From Phyllostachys edulis (taxonomy: Eukaryota > Streptophyta > Magnoliopsida > Poales > Poaceae), in the NCBI GenBank assembly GCA_036346405.1, contig CM070548.1, positions 58,464,611 through 58,528,610 on the forward strand: a DNA stretch of 64,000 nucleotides. Direction: 5' to 3'. Below, in pieces: positions 1 to 10,179 of this stretch; position 1 is the first letter of the stretch, and the number at the start of each line of letters is the position of its first letter. Below the pieces are notes generated by a model that saw nothing but the letters and a program-made list of their open reading frames with translations, did not search any database and was not told the origin of the DNA. Position numbers and translations under genes: made by a program.

Positions 1-895
1 CACGGAAATGAGCCAAAGCCTCCTTATCACACAGGTTATCTGCATAGCACTGGATGATGGTATTCCAAGAAACCAAGTCCTTGCAATTCATCTCATCGAA
101 CACCTTCCGCATCAGTTGCAATTCCCCGGATTTCCCATAAAACTCGATCAGGCAGTTCTGCAAGAACCCACTATCGACCAACTCCATCTTAATCATGCAG
201 CAGTGCAGCTGATGTCCCAAACCCACATGGGCCAAACTCGAAGCTGCCCTGAGAGCGACAGACAGAGTGAACGCATCACATGCAACGCCAGCATGGACCA
301 TTTCCACGAACAGCATTAGCGCCTCCGCGTCACAGCCGTTCTCGGTGTAGCCACTGAGCATGGAGGTCCAAGAAACCAAATCAGGCGTGACGATGTCATC
401 GAACACCTTCTCGGCGCTACCCAGCGACCGGCAGCTCGCGTACATGGTGACGAGGCCGTTCGCCACGAAGAGGTCGGCCCCCACGTAGCCCATCTTGGCG
501 GCGGCGCAGTGGAGCTGCCTTCCCAAGCTGAAGCTCCCGACGGCGGCGCAGGCGCGCAGCGCAACGGAGAAGACGAACGCGTCGGGCCTCAGCGGCCACT
601 CCATCATGCGGAGGAGCAGGGCGAGCGCCTCGGACGCGGGGCCGTGGGTGGCGTACCCGGACATGAGCGCGGTCCAGGCGATGAGGGACCTGTTCGGCCC
701 CGACATTGCGTTGAACACCTGCCGCGCGGGCTGCATGCGGCCGGCGCGCGCGTGGGAGCGCAGAAGCGAGAGCTGCGACGTGGCAGAAGAGGTGGCGGCA
801 TACGGGATGGTTGTGGTGGACTTGTGCGGGGTGGCGTGGGCCACGCCTCTGCAGATACAGGAAGAGCGCGGGAGCAAGGGAGGAGGGAGCGCCAT
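1..895 (-). CDS. PLS-type pentatricopeptide repeat (PPR) protein, 5' part, cut by left edge
   Basis: An open frame runs from an ATG at 895 down to the window edge, about 298 codons with no stop. After an N-terminal stretch of roughly 45 Ser/Thr/Ala/Arg-rich residues, which fits an organelle targeting peptide, there are repeated helical modules typical of plant PPR proteins. These include SWTSMLSGYTENG, SWNTIIQCYADN, VANGLVTMYASC and LGRQLHCAAAKMGY, with alternating P-, L- and S-like spacing. Proteins of this family bind RNA in chloroplasts or mitochondria and act in editing, splicing or stability; that role is family knowledge. The C-terminal E/DYW region that would decide an editing role is outside the window. 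The chosen ATG is the first in frame and precedes the targeting-like segment. The GC-rich third positions contrast with the AT-rich transposon DNA to the right, supporting a host gene. Confidence 0.9.
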   Translation of the reverse strand, partial: MALPPPLLPRSSCICRGVAHATPHKSTTTIPYAATSSATSQLSLLRSHARAGRMQPARQVFNAMSGPNRSLIAWTALMSGYATHGPASEALALLLRMMEWPLRPDAFVFSVALRACAAVGSFSLGRQLHCAAAKMGYVGADLFVANGLVTMYASCRSLGSAEKVFDDIVTPDLVSWTSMLSGYTENGCDAEALMLFVEMVHAGVACDAFTLSVALRAASSLAHVGLGHQLHCCMIKMELVDSGFLQNCLIEFYGKSGELQLMRKVFDEMNCKDLVSWNTIIQCYADNLCDKEALAHFR

Positions 896-1410
896 TGGAG
901 GCTGCTTGGCGAGCGAGCGGGATTCGAATGGAGTGGCCAGGAAGAAGAGGGGGGATAAGGTGCCGGTGGGCTTGCTGGGCCTCAAGTGTACAGCCTGTTA
1001 GGTGCTCGAAGAAAATCTAGGCCTGAACCCTGAAGAAAAACTGATGAAAGAGCAAGCCCAGGCTAGGCGGCAAAACCAACCAGCAGCTGTCTCCTTTCAC
1101 TGCGCACGTCGCCGAGTTTTTCGCTCCAAGCCACTTGCCGGCAACCGCCGGCCGGGCCTCGTCGTCGCCGGCACCGCGCTCAGTTGCGCCGGTTTGGTTG
1201 TGCATTTCCTCGATTTTTTTTTTCTGCAGGTAGATCGTCCTCGGGAGCCTTCTCATCAGGTTGTTATTCTCTCCACAAACTAGAAAGGGAGGATAATGGA
1301 TGGTGTACCACCCTGCATTGGTGTTCGTAACCTTTTCTACCGCTAAAAATGTACCCTGTTTCAATAATCGTTTCTTTGATGTTGTTATGCTAATTCTCGT
1401 CAGACTCAGT
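896..1410. other. Upstream flank of the PPR gene
   Basis: No gene is visible. It should contain the 5' leader and promoter of the minus-strand PPR gene and ends at the first CACTA-type terminus. An open frame at 1017-1364 (minus) has no recognisable domain. No convincing TATA box was seen. Confidence 0.5.
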
Positions 1411-1439
1411 CACTATTACAAAATAGGCAATACTGGACG

Positions 1440-1800
1440 TCACATCATAGACGGTTCACGTGAAACTATCTGTGTTGTAATTATCATAGACGGTTTTTAA
1501 TAAGAACTGTTTGAGCTATGTAATGATGGCTAGAACTGGTTAGAACCGTTTGTGATACGTAATTATCACAGACGGTTTTTAATTAGAACTGTCTGTGATA
1601 ATTCACAGAGAGTTCTTCACAAGAACCGTCTGTGATAATTGCAGACCTCACATACAGTGTTTAATTAGAACCGTCTGTGATAATTCACAGATGGTTTTTC
1701 ACAAGAACCTTCTGTGATAATTCCAGACGTCACAGATGGTGTTTAATTAGAACTGTCTGTCATAATTCACAGATACTTCCAACCACAAACTGTCTGTGAT
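1440..1800. repeat. CACTA 5' subterminal repeat array
   Basis: Alternating units such as catagacggttt, ttaattagaaccgtctgtga and cacagatggttttt occur about every 40 to 60 bp in both orientations. In CACTA elements such motifs bind the TNPA-type protein; that function is family knowledge. Confidence 0.8.
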
Positions 1801-2010
1801 ATGTTCAACGCCGCCGCTTCGGCTCTAGCGTGATGCGTTTCTTCTTCTCGCGCGCTGACGTTACGCATGATGCATCTCTTCGTCTCGCGTGTCGATGGAT
1901 TTATAAGAATGATCATCCGTCACCGAAGATGAATTCCCACATCGCTCTAATCTCTTTCGCACCCTCCATCAACAACTATTACAGTTAAAAAAACACTGGC
2001 TCCCTGATAC
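1795..2010 (+). repeat. Promoter-like block, copy 1 of 2
   Basis: This block runs from tgatatgttcaacgcc through aagaatgatcat to tcgcaccctccatcaacaac and gttaaaaaaac. A second copy is at about 2737-2912, just ahead of the F-box-like gene. The copies share short blocks separated by small indels. Each sits immediately upstream of a coding region, so a duplicated 5' regulatory segment is a reasonable inference. Confidence 0.6.
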
Positions 2011-2065
2011 TCTTCTTCCCTGACACCGGCGTTGATGTCCTACTTAGCCATATTGTACGAGCACC

Positions 2066-2548
2066 TTGTCGGCCGTCTGTTTGCGGATCTTCGCGAAGGA
2101 CCTTTGTCTGAACAATCTTGTCCTCCTCCTCCAAATGGAGGTTATGCCAGAGCATGTGATGGCTACCTTTCGCTGCCTTGACATCCTCCTCTGCAACATC
2201 TTTCGGGTGGTCTCCCTCTTCTGGCAAGCTAACCTCGCCATCAACGTAGGCCTTAAGGAAGACGTTGCACGTCTCTAGGAGGATTATCGTCGCTTGGACT
2301 CTGACATCGAGACGGTGACCGATCGGGTAGACCATGCCGAGACACCTAAAGCGAGGGAATTGAGCCTCTGGGTGCATTTCTACTTGGTGCTTGAGTCAGA
2401 GCGTATTTGGGCAGCTCTCCAACGAGCGTGTCAATGGGTGGATGTGTTTCGGGGAACCTCCACTGACCTCGAACCCTCCGATGCCGACCACGTCGCCTAC
2501 GAAGAATTGAAGACGGAGATAGCGGTCTACCTGGGCCGCAGGAAATAA
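2066..2548 (+). pseudogene. Unrecognised small gene with one in-frame stop, CACTA passenger
   Basis: One frame stays open from 2066 to 2548 except for a single TAG at 2276-2278, giving about 160 codons. The product is mostly helical and rich in Leu, Val, Asp and Glu, and ends in TEIAVYLGRRK. I do not recognise a domain. Another frame upstream, from an ATG at 2035, also reads as plausible protein, so the true start may lie there with a later frameshift. It has the same kind of upstream block as the F-box-like gene and lies between two subterminal arrays. That suggests captured host sequence or a non-transposase element gene. It could also be chance coding-like sequence. Confidence 0.4.
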
Positions 2549-2589
2549 GTTGAACTTTTTTATTTCTACTTTTTGAAGAAAAACAGAAC

Positions 2590-2745
2590 ATTTTTTTTAA
2601 CAAGAACCGTCTGTAATATATAATGATCACAAACGGCTATTAACAAGAACCGTCTGTGATATATACCTATCACAGACTATTTTAAAATATAACCGTCTAT
2701 GATATGTATCACATATGGTTTGTGGTTGGAACCATTTGTGATATG
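2590..2745. repeat. CACTA subterminal-type repeats between the two passenger genes
   Basis: Units aacaagaaccgtctgtaata, aacaagaaccgtctgtgata and aaccgtctatgatatgt repeat here. Their presence between two gene-like segments suggests either a tandem duplication or a junction of two CACTA copies. Confidence 0.7.
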
Positions 2746-2912
2746 TTCAAGCTGCTTTGGCTCCCGCGCAATGCGTCACTTCGTCTCGTGCGTCGATGTT
2801 ATGATGGGTCTCTTAGTCTCGATTTGTGATACGTTTTAAAAGAATGATCATGTCTTTCGCACCCTCCATCAACAACCAGTAGAGTTAAAAAAAAACTCGA
2901 TCACTACGCTAT
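2737..2912 (+). repeat. Promoter-like block, copy 2 of 2
   Basis: Matches the 1795-2010 block (gatatgttcaa, cttcgtctcg, aagaatgatcat, tttcgcaccctccatcaac, gttaaaaaaa). It ends about 30 bp before the ATG of the F-box-like gene, so it would supply that gene's leader and promoter. Confidence 0.6.
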
Positions 2913-2942
2913 TGAAAACTCACAGACCATACGTCGCGCGCC

Positions 2943-3890
2943 ATGGTGAGCACACGGAGCATGACGGCAAGGACCAAGAAGAGAAGGTCGGTGATCGCTG
3001 TCGCTCTTCCTCATGATGTCGTCATCAACATCGTCGGCCTTGTGACCGCGAGCTCTCCTCAGCCCATGGCTGATCTCTGTAGCCTACGAGCCACGTACAC
3101 ATTTATATACATACAACAATATGTACTACTGTTTTTGGTGGCAACCAATCCATGCATGCATACATGTTAGCCTTTTTATTTGACTAGACAAACATGTCAC
3201 TAATCTGATTAGCAACAACGCCCTTAATTTGGTCTTTTAATTTTCTCTTACAGAGTAATTCTAACGTCTTAAATTGTGTACGTATATTGGAGTTGTAAGG
3301 CCATGTACAAGGTGTCCAAGGAGCGCGCCGTAGGAAAGCGCGTGGCGCTGGAGCAGGAGGAGGCGATGAAGTGGCTAGACAATGAGTGCTACCTCGCCGT
3401 TGTCAACCAGCTGGCCGGCGTCGGTAACCCAGAGGCCTGCTTCATCGTTGGCCTCAAGCTCGTCTTCGCGCACCAGGACATGCAGCGTAGCCTCGTGTTC
3501 CTCAAACGGGGGGCCGTCGTCGGCCACAAGGCCGTAGCCTACGTGCTCGGCCACCTCCTCTACACAGCCGGCGAGGCGTGTGATGTTTGGAAGCAATACA
3601 TCAGCCAGATCGAGGGCGAGCCAGTCGGCGGGTATGAGATGACTAAGAGGACCAACCGGGAGTGTAAGCGGTGCCGAAGGCTCGCTGTGGACGCGGTCCA
3701 GGCAGCGATGCGGAAGATGGCTGGGCCGCTAGGCCGGGTGTGGGCACTGTCGGAGGACGGCCACCGGTGCATGAGCATCGGCTGCAGCGTGACGGAAGGG
3801 TGGGGCGACTACGTCATCTTCTGCAGTGACTACTATAGGATTATGCATGAGTACGTCATGTTCTTTGCACATGTGTTGAACTACTTGTGA
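2943..3890 (+). CDS. F-box-like protein with Sel1-like region, two exons, inside CACTA DNA
   Basis: Exon 1 is 2943-3094 and exon 2 is 3293-3890. The GT...AG intron (3095-3292) joins a split codon so that the F-box-like segment reads LCSLRAT then CKAMYKV in frame. The product is 249 residues. Residues 1-20 are basic (TRSMTARTKKRRS). About 20-60 form an F-box-like motif (LPHDVVINIVG, CKAMYKV). About 75-150 have Sel1/TPR-like helices (GNPEACFIVGLKLVF, GHKAVAYVLGHLLY). The C-terminal third holds conserved-looking Cys and His (CKRC, HRCMSIGC, CSDYYRIMHEYV), reminiscent of the degenerate zinc-binding tail of grass F-box/Sel1-like proteins. F-box proteins join SCF ubiquitin ligases; function here is inferred. 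No frame lesion is visible although neighbouring transposase genes are ruined, so it is either recently captured or under selection. Confidence 0.65.
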
Positions 3891-4360
3891 TCGTAAAATT
3901 AGTGGTTTTTAGAAAATATTCAGATATAATTCTTTTCTAATATGTGAATGTGTCATATGTTCTAAATTTGCATTTATTTCTACTTTTTAAAAATCTTTTA
4001 TAAGAAGCGATTGGCCACATTGTTAATTTGGCCGAATGTAAATACAAAAAATGATAAAAAAAATTCAGTTTGAAGTTAAGTTATTGTCTATGTTGAACAT
4101 ATTTACTGAATAACGTGTTTATCTTATTGCCTTTTATGTCTTTGGTGAAAAACAAGTCAGACACATATTTACTCCTGATGCTAGCCGAAAAATAGAACAT
4201 TTTTTTAGCTATAGAAAACTATCACAGGCGGTTTAGTGGAACAAACTGTCTGTGATATGTATCATAGACGGTTTGTGGTTGGAGCCGTATGGGATATTTA
4301 TCACAAACGGTTTGTAGCATACAACTACAAGAACCCGACTACTTCACAAATATGCCATAA
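3891..4360. other. 3' flank of F-box-like gene followed by CACTA subterminal DNA
   Basis: AT-rich sequence runs to about 4175. Then comes gctagccgaaaaatagaaca, the boundary motif also seen near 9010 and 21735. It is followed by units such as aactatcacaggcggtttag and tcatagacggtttgtggtt up to about 4320. No coding region is seen. Confidence 0.6.
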
Positions 4361-4361
4361 A

Positions 4362-4800
4362 TTACAACAATGATACACATATGCAATCTTCTCCAGCCAC
4401 TTGATATGGTCCAGAATATGCTCCAGCTTCAACTCCAGCATATTTAGCCTCTACTCCAGCACAACTTCCATTCTCTGCTCCAACCCAGAATCCATCATTT
4501 GCCCTGTATTGTTGCGCTCCCTTGCTCTGTCCATGGTGTCTGCCCACTGGAAATATTGGCATCCTCCAGCCTACAGAACCGTACAAATGCAAAAACAACA
4601 CACACATTTCATACCTACTGGAGAAACATCCAAACCGCAAGAAATCAGACTCAAGTTTACTTACTGAGAAATAAGGATATTTGTAAAACACCCGACCAGT
4701 ATTTCCCTCGGTGTTGGCATAGAACACATTTGCTTACACATGGCAGTTAGGTCAATCCACCCGCCTAGTAGTGGCTAGCGCTAGGGCCCTCCGATTCGGT
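4362..4800 (-). pseudogene. Possible minus-strand remnant of a CACTA ORF2-like coiled-coil segment
   Basis: Read on the minus strand, around 4390-4540 gives a short helical, Glu/Leu-rich stretch (GLEQRMEVVLE, then RLNMLELKLEHILDH) broken by one stop. It resembles the coiled-coil part of TNPA/ORF2 proteins of CACTA elements. The rest of the segment is not recognisable. Orientation is opposite to the other CACTA genes, so it would come from an inverted copy. This is a weak call. Confidence 0.25.
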
Positions 4801-5119
4801 GAGCTCGACGCCTCAGACATGGCCCTCACTCAAGAGGAGGAGATGAGGTGAAGTGAGACCAGAAGGAGATGAGAGGAGAAAGAACTGAGCTCAAGTACTA
4901 GATGAAGATGAGAAAGCTCAGGATTGACCCTACTTATGCTGGCGTGCAAACATTTTTTGGCTATAGAACTATCACAAGCGGTTTAGTGGAACAAAGCTAT
5001 GCGTGATATGTATCCTGTTGTTATAAAATACAATAATGCATGATGTATAATTATCCTGAGCGGTTATTAACAAGAATAAATGCATGATGTATATTTATCA
5101 CAGATGGTTCTTGTTAATA

Positions 5120-5645
5120 ACCGTATGTGATACGTATTACAGATGATTATTAACAAGATCCATCTGTGATATGTCTATAGTGAGATCTGGCTGATATGCG
5201 GCTGCTTTGAAGAAGACGACGAGTACACCTAAGAAAGCAACCAAGCTAACCACGAAACATGTTTTTTTGGGGGGGGGGGCATCCACGTAGTATGAGGAGG
5301 ATGAGAAAACAGTCACGACCTACTTCATTGAACATGCAAGTTCAAAAAGCATGGCTGCCTTCAAGAAGCATGGTTGCCTGGAGTGTATGATTACCTAGTG
5401 CTCTCCTGGAAGCCATGCTTTTTGACTTACAGGCTCGATGAAGTAGGCCGTAGCTATTGTCTCATCACCTCATGCTGCGTGGACGAACCCCGAAAAAAAT
5501 TATGCTTCGTGGTAGGCTTGGTTGTTTTCTTAGGCGTACTCGTCGTCTTCTTCAAAGCAGCCGCATATTCTGCAGATCTCACTACAAGCAGATCTATCAG
5601 GACGACCAGATATTTAATGGCGCATATCACAGATGGTTGTTGTTA
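5120..5645. repeat. Long inverted repeat (foldback), centre near 5383
   Basis: The left arm (about 5120-5360) and right arm (about 5407-5645) are inverted copies with small indels. Matching pairs include tcaaaaagcatggct at 5342 with its complement at 5411-5425, and atgcggctgctttgaagaag at 5196 with its complement ending near 5565. The right arm has an extra segment of about 40 bp (starting cgccattaaatatctgg on the minus strand) that the left arm lacks. A transcript would fold into a hairpin with arms of more than 200 nt. Confidence 0.8.
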
Positions 5646-5827
5646 AGAACCGTTTGTGATACGTATCACAGACGGTTTTAAATACTAACCATCTGCGATA
5701 GTTTAATATCACAGACAGATTGTATTTTAAACCGTATGTGATACATATCCGAGATGGTTCTTAACAAGAACCGTCTATGATATGCGCCATTAAATATCTG
5801 GTCGTCCCGACAGATCTGTCTGTAGTG
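5580..5827. mobile_element. Miniature CACTA-type element with about 54-bp terminal inverted repeats
   Basis: It begins CACTACAAGCAGATC and its other end reads CACTACAGACAGATC from 5827 backwards. About 49 of the first 54 bases match, including the shared run accagatatttaatggcgca. Between the ends are subterminal units (cacagatggttgttgtt, cacagacggttttaaa). No coding capacity. The flanking 3 bp are inverted (tct / aga) rather than a direct duplication, so independent transposition is not shown; it may be the join of two element ends. Confidence 0.55.
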
Positions 5828-6366
5828 AGATTTGTCTCTGATATGCAGCTGCTCTGAAGGAGGCAGCCGGCTCTGAGCGTTTGGTGAAAGAAATTAGTAC
5901 CATAGATTTGGATGTGTGCTTGTGGATCTATTTGTTCTTGGTGATCTAAGGTTAGTATTTGCTTATAATTATATGCAATATAATCTAGAGAGATCGATGA
6001 CAGCTAGGTTTATCATCCAAGGAGGTTATTGACAGTTAAGATTTACAATAGAACAATGAACAACATGTATATATACATTGACTTATCCTGTATTGTGTAA
6101 AATTATAGTGTTTACATCATAGTGAGCCTCAGTTCTGACTATGTCAAATGAAGGAGGAAGGGAGGAGAAGGAAAGGAGGAAGAAAGAGAGGTGGATCTCG
6201 CGGGATATTTGAGATCTTCGTCGTGAGCTCCAAGGGTAACGATCTGTAATCCTTTATATTTGCCCTGGGTTAATCACTATTCAATTTGTAGTATGTTTGG
6301 TCAATAGGAAGAGTAGTTGCGTGCATTAATCTAATTTAACACTAATTTGTTACGTGTGTAGCGTAG
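5828..6366. other. Leader region of the TNP2-like pseudogene
   Basis: No ORF. Contains a purine-rich tract (ggaggaagggaggagaaggaa, about 6151-6190) and short AT-rich spacers before the transposase start. It probably includes the transposase promoter and a 5' UTR intron. Confidence 0.4.
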
Positions 6367-8900
6367 ATGGACCGAAGCTAGATGTACGTTGAGAACCGTG
6401 TGAGTGAAGATTACATTGATAGTGTGTCTGCTTCTAGAACAGCTGTTGAGCAGGATATGGTGAAGAAGAGGATACAATTTATGTACTGTCCATGCATTGA
6501 CTGCGATAATCTGAAATGTTTACCAACCTGGCGCAGATCGAAGCGCACTTGATTCGAAGGGGTTTCAAAGAGGACTATACATGTTGGACCAGTCACGGTG
6601 AAGAGCAGATTATACCAGAATGTAGTAGCATCGTCGAGGGAGACAACGATATGCCGGATGTGGACTGTGCTTTCGATGAGGGTTGGTCGCACGATGACAA
6701 TCTAGATCAGATGCTACGCGATGCAGAAGGGGACTATAGTGAGAGAGAGTTTGGCAAATTCGAGGGCTTAATGGAGGACTTGAGGAAAACTTTGTACCTG
6801 GACTACAAGTCGAAATACATAAGGTTGTCATCCGTGCTTGAACTATTGAAATTGAAGGCAAGCAATGGTTGATCCAACAAGAGTTTCACAGCATTACTAG
6901 GTCTCCTAGCGGACATCCTTCCAAAGAAAAACGTGTTGCCTAGAACCATCTACCAAGCCAAGAAGGTGCTTTGTCCATTGGGAATGGAAGTGGATGGAAT
7001 ATATGCATGCCCGAATGATTGTATCCTCTACCGTAAATAGTATAAAGACATGCATGTATGTTCGGTGTGCAAAGCATCCCAATACAAGCGTAAGAATCAC
7101 TCCGATGACGGCGAGGGCATCAAGATGAAGGAAGGACCTCCTGCTAAGGTGTTGTAGTATCTGCCTATAATTTTCCATTTGAAGTGATTATTTGCGAACC
7201 AAAAGGAGACAAGATTGCTGCGTTGGCACTCGGGGGAGTGTAAGAAAGATGGAAAGATAAGACACCCTGCTGATTCTGCCTAGGGGAGAAACTTTGATAG
7301 GAGCTTCGAAGACTTCAGTGTGGAACCGAGGAATATAAGATTTGGGTTGAGTACAGATGGAATGAATCCTTTCAGTAATATGAGCAGCCGACACAGCACC
7401 TGGCTCGTGAATCTATGTATGTATAATCTTTCTCCTTGGCTGTGTATGAAGCGGAAGTACATTTTGATGTCACTACTTATCCAAGGGTCGAAGCAACCTG
7501 AGAACGATATTGATGTGTACCTAGCACAATTGCTAGAAGATTTGAAATTAGTTGGTATGAAGTCTCATGATTGTCATGTGCTGATGACACAAATGCTTCT
7601 TGTTGCAATTAGAAGTATTTTGCCGAACAAGGTCCGAGTGGCAATCATGAGGCTGTGTTATTTCTTTAACTCAATTGCTCAGAAGGTCATCGATCCCGAA
7701 GGACTAGATGCTCTGCAGGCCGAGGTGGTAATGACTCTATGTCATCTTGAGATGTATTTCCTCCATCATTTTTTGATATCATGGTCCATCTCATTGTTCA
7801 CCTTGTGAAAGAGATAAAGATATGCGACCCTGTGTTCCTACGTCATATGTACCCGTTTGAGAGGTACATGGAAATTATGAAGTCCTATGTACGGAATCGA
7901 TCTCGACCGGAGAGCAGTATCATCGAAGGTTATGTAACTAAAGAGGTCATTGATTTCTACGTCGACTACATGGCACAAGCGGAACCAATAGGTGTGCCTC
8001 TATCTCGTCATGAGGGGAGGCTGGAGGGTATCAGAACCATCAGAAGGAAACCAATCACTCTCGATCTAGATACATACGCTTAAGCCCATTTCATGGTCTT
8101 GTAACACATGATACAAGTGTCCCCGTACATCGACGAGCACAAAGACATGGTACGCCAATAGAATCCAAGCCGGTCGGAGGTTTGGATTACGAGAGAGTAC
8201 AACTGTCGGTTCAACGAATGGTTAAAGGTGCGATTCACTGGGAGCTCATCATGTGATGATATGCTGCCATGGTTGGCAAAAGGGCCAAAATTTACAATTG
8301 TGATATGGCAAGGATACGATATAAATAGGTACACATTTTACACGTCAGCTCAGGATAGGAAGAGCATAGTTCAGAACAGCGGTGTCTGCATAAATGCATT
8401 TCGCGAGCAGTTCAATACCGCTGGGTTGAGCTCCGACTATGGATTCGTAGAGGAGATTTAGGAGCTCGACTACGTACTTTTCAAGACCCCCCTGTTTCGG
8501 TGCCATTGGGTCAAACTTCCATATGGTGTGAACATTGACAAGTACGGCGTCACTACTGTGGACCTCGAATGTGTCAGATAAAAGGACGAACCATTCGTAC
8601 TTGCTAAGCAAGTTGTTCATGTTGTTTTATGTAAAGGACCCAGCAAATAAGAATCGCCACATAGCTTTTCATGGAAAAAATAAGGATTGTCGGAGTTGAG
8701 AATATCGTGGATGAGGAAGAGTACAATCAATTTGACGAGTTGCCTCCTTTTGGAGACGGCATTAGGCTTGAGAAAGAACCCAATGAGGGAGCTAGCTATA
8801 TGCACATCGATCATCATGAATGGCTATTTTTTCAAACAAAATATCCAAGTGGAATTAAACACGGTGAACACCTATTTGGAAAATTGTTCCATTGTAATTA
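6367..8900 (+). pseudogene. Decayed CACTA TNP2-type transposase
   Basis: Reading starts at ATG 6367 and matches the transposase-associated zinc region (VSEDYIDSVSA, then CPCIDCDN). The usual Trp of the MDRSWMY start is replaced by a TAG at 6379-6381. A frameshift follows near 6510 (NLAQIEAHLIRRGF, YTCWTSHGE). Next come Transposase_21-like blocks: EPRNIRFGLSTDGMNPF, SRHSTWLVNLCMYNLSPWLC and YILMSLLIQGSKQPENDID. Then a DUF4218-like part (VRVAIMRLCYFFNSIA, LFERYM-type MYPFERYMEIMKSYVRNR) and a DUF4216-like part (YDINRYTFYTSAQDRKS, VQNSGVCI), ending near EYNQFDELPPFGDGIRL. At least six stops or shifts make it non-coding. TNP2 proteins cut CACTA ends; this copy cannot. Confidence 0.85.
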
Positions 8901-8994
8901 AGAATTAAACTCGGCATGTAATTAAAAAATTATTCCATTGTAATTGATTCACTAATTAAGAAATTATTCCATCTGTGATTGTATCTGCTTTCTT

Positions 8995-9375
8995 GTTTTG
9001 AGAGGGCATGGCTAGCATTTCCTGAGGCTAGCCGAAAAATAGAATATTTTTTTTAGCGATAGAAGGAACTATCACAGGCGGTTTAGTGGAACAAACCATC
9101 TGTGATATATGTAGCACAGACGGTTCCTAAGACGCCAAAACATTTCTCCTCTCGCACAAGCGTCCCTGCACATGCGTCCAAAAATCCCCCCCCCACCTGT
9201 GCTGAGCATCATAGACGGTTCCATAATAGAACCGTCTGTGATACTTATCACATACGATTCTCAAATATAACTATCTATGTTATGCTCGCTTATCATAGAT
9301 GGTCATGTAATAGAGCCGTTTGTGATTTAGAATACCACAGATGGTTCTTTGCATGAACCGTCTGTGATATCCCTT
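8995..9375. repeat. CACTA 3'-type boundary motif and subterminal array
   Basis: The motif catggctagcatttcctgag with following gctagccgaaaaa forms a small hairpin and leads into aactatcacaggcggtttag and then cagacggtt / accgtctgtgata units to about 9370. The same order occurs at 21731. It follows the TNP2 pseudogene directly, as the 3' end of an element would, yet no TAGTG terminus is visible here. Confidence 0.7.
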
Positions 9376-9780
9376 TATAAGTAGGGCCCCGCTAGGGTTT
9401 GCGCCCTTACTCCTTAGAGCTCACTCGCCCGTCTGCCTCCCTAGCGCTCTTACTTCCTGTGTTCCTCCTGAGTCTCCTATCTCCATGTCATCGTCCTCGC
9501 ACCGTCCTCCTCACCTACGCCGCTGTCATCCCCATGCTGGCGTCCTTACTTCCCGTGTTCCTCCCGAGCCTCCTCTCTCTGCACCGTCATCCCCGCACCT
9601 CCTCCTACCCGCGCTGGTGTCCTCCCTCTGTGAGCCTAGACCTCGACAACACCGCCCCGACCTCGATGATGCCTCGCTCCCTCGACCTCGACTCCCTCTT
9701 CATCCACTTCTCCCGCCAAGGTACGAGCTCACCGCTTTGGATTGTGGAATTTTTTATTAAAATAATCTATTTTTTATTCG
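9376..9780 (+). other. Gene-like GC-rich segment, possible captured first exon
   Basis: After a TATA-like tttataagtagggcc (about 9373) comes CT-rich, gene-like sequence with a possible splice donor, cgccaag|gtacgagc, near 9720. It holds an imperfect internal duplication: cttacttcctgtgttcctcc (about 9448) and cttacttcccgtgttcctcc (about 9545). The translation is Pro/Ser/Leu/Arg-rich and I recognise no domain. A captured host exon is an inference. Confidence 0.35.
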
Positions 9781-10179
9781 AAATTACAAAAATATTCCGC
9801 GATATTTTTTAACAGAATATCGTCTGTCGCCCAATGGTTGGGCGATCGAAATATCATGTGGTTAGGCGACTCAAAGCTTATCGCCCAACCGTTCGGCTTT
9901 AAAAGCGCCTGAAGCGGATCGTTGGCGTCATCATCTGATCGCCGCACCATTGGGCGATAGGCTCGATCGCTTGAATGCATAAATGATCGCATGTTCAATC
10001 CAACGTGCGGCGATCGATTGCCTATATAAGCGCATGTGTCCCCGGCGAATCTGCTCGATCGGCGCATAAGCAGTTCCACTCGCGTTGGAAGGAGAAGAAA
10101 GAGAGGGAGGGGAGAGAAAAAAGAGAGGGAGAGGGAGAAGAGAGGGAGAAGAGGAGGAAAATTTCGACTGCGAGGTAAG

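Noticed and set aside
316..1020. Several open frames on both strands over the PPR gene, up to 168 codons
   Set aside because: They are other-frame shadows of the GC-rich PPR coding sequence, whose own minus frame shows clear PPR motifs.
1017..1364. 115-codon minus frame upstream of the PPR gene
   Set aside because: No domain, lies in the expected leader/promoter region, and includes homopolymer-derived residues.
3251..3253. ttacag acceptor as an alternative 3' splice site for the F-box-like gene
   Set aside because: It brings stops into the reading frame; the acceptor ending at 3292 keeps the LCSLRAT-CKAMYKV continuity.
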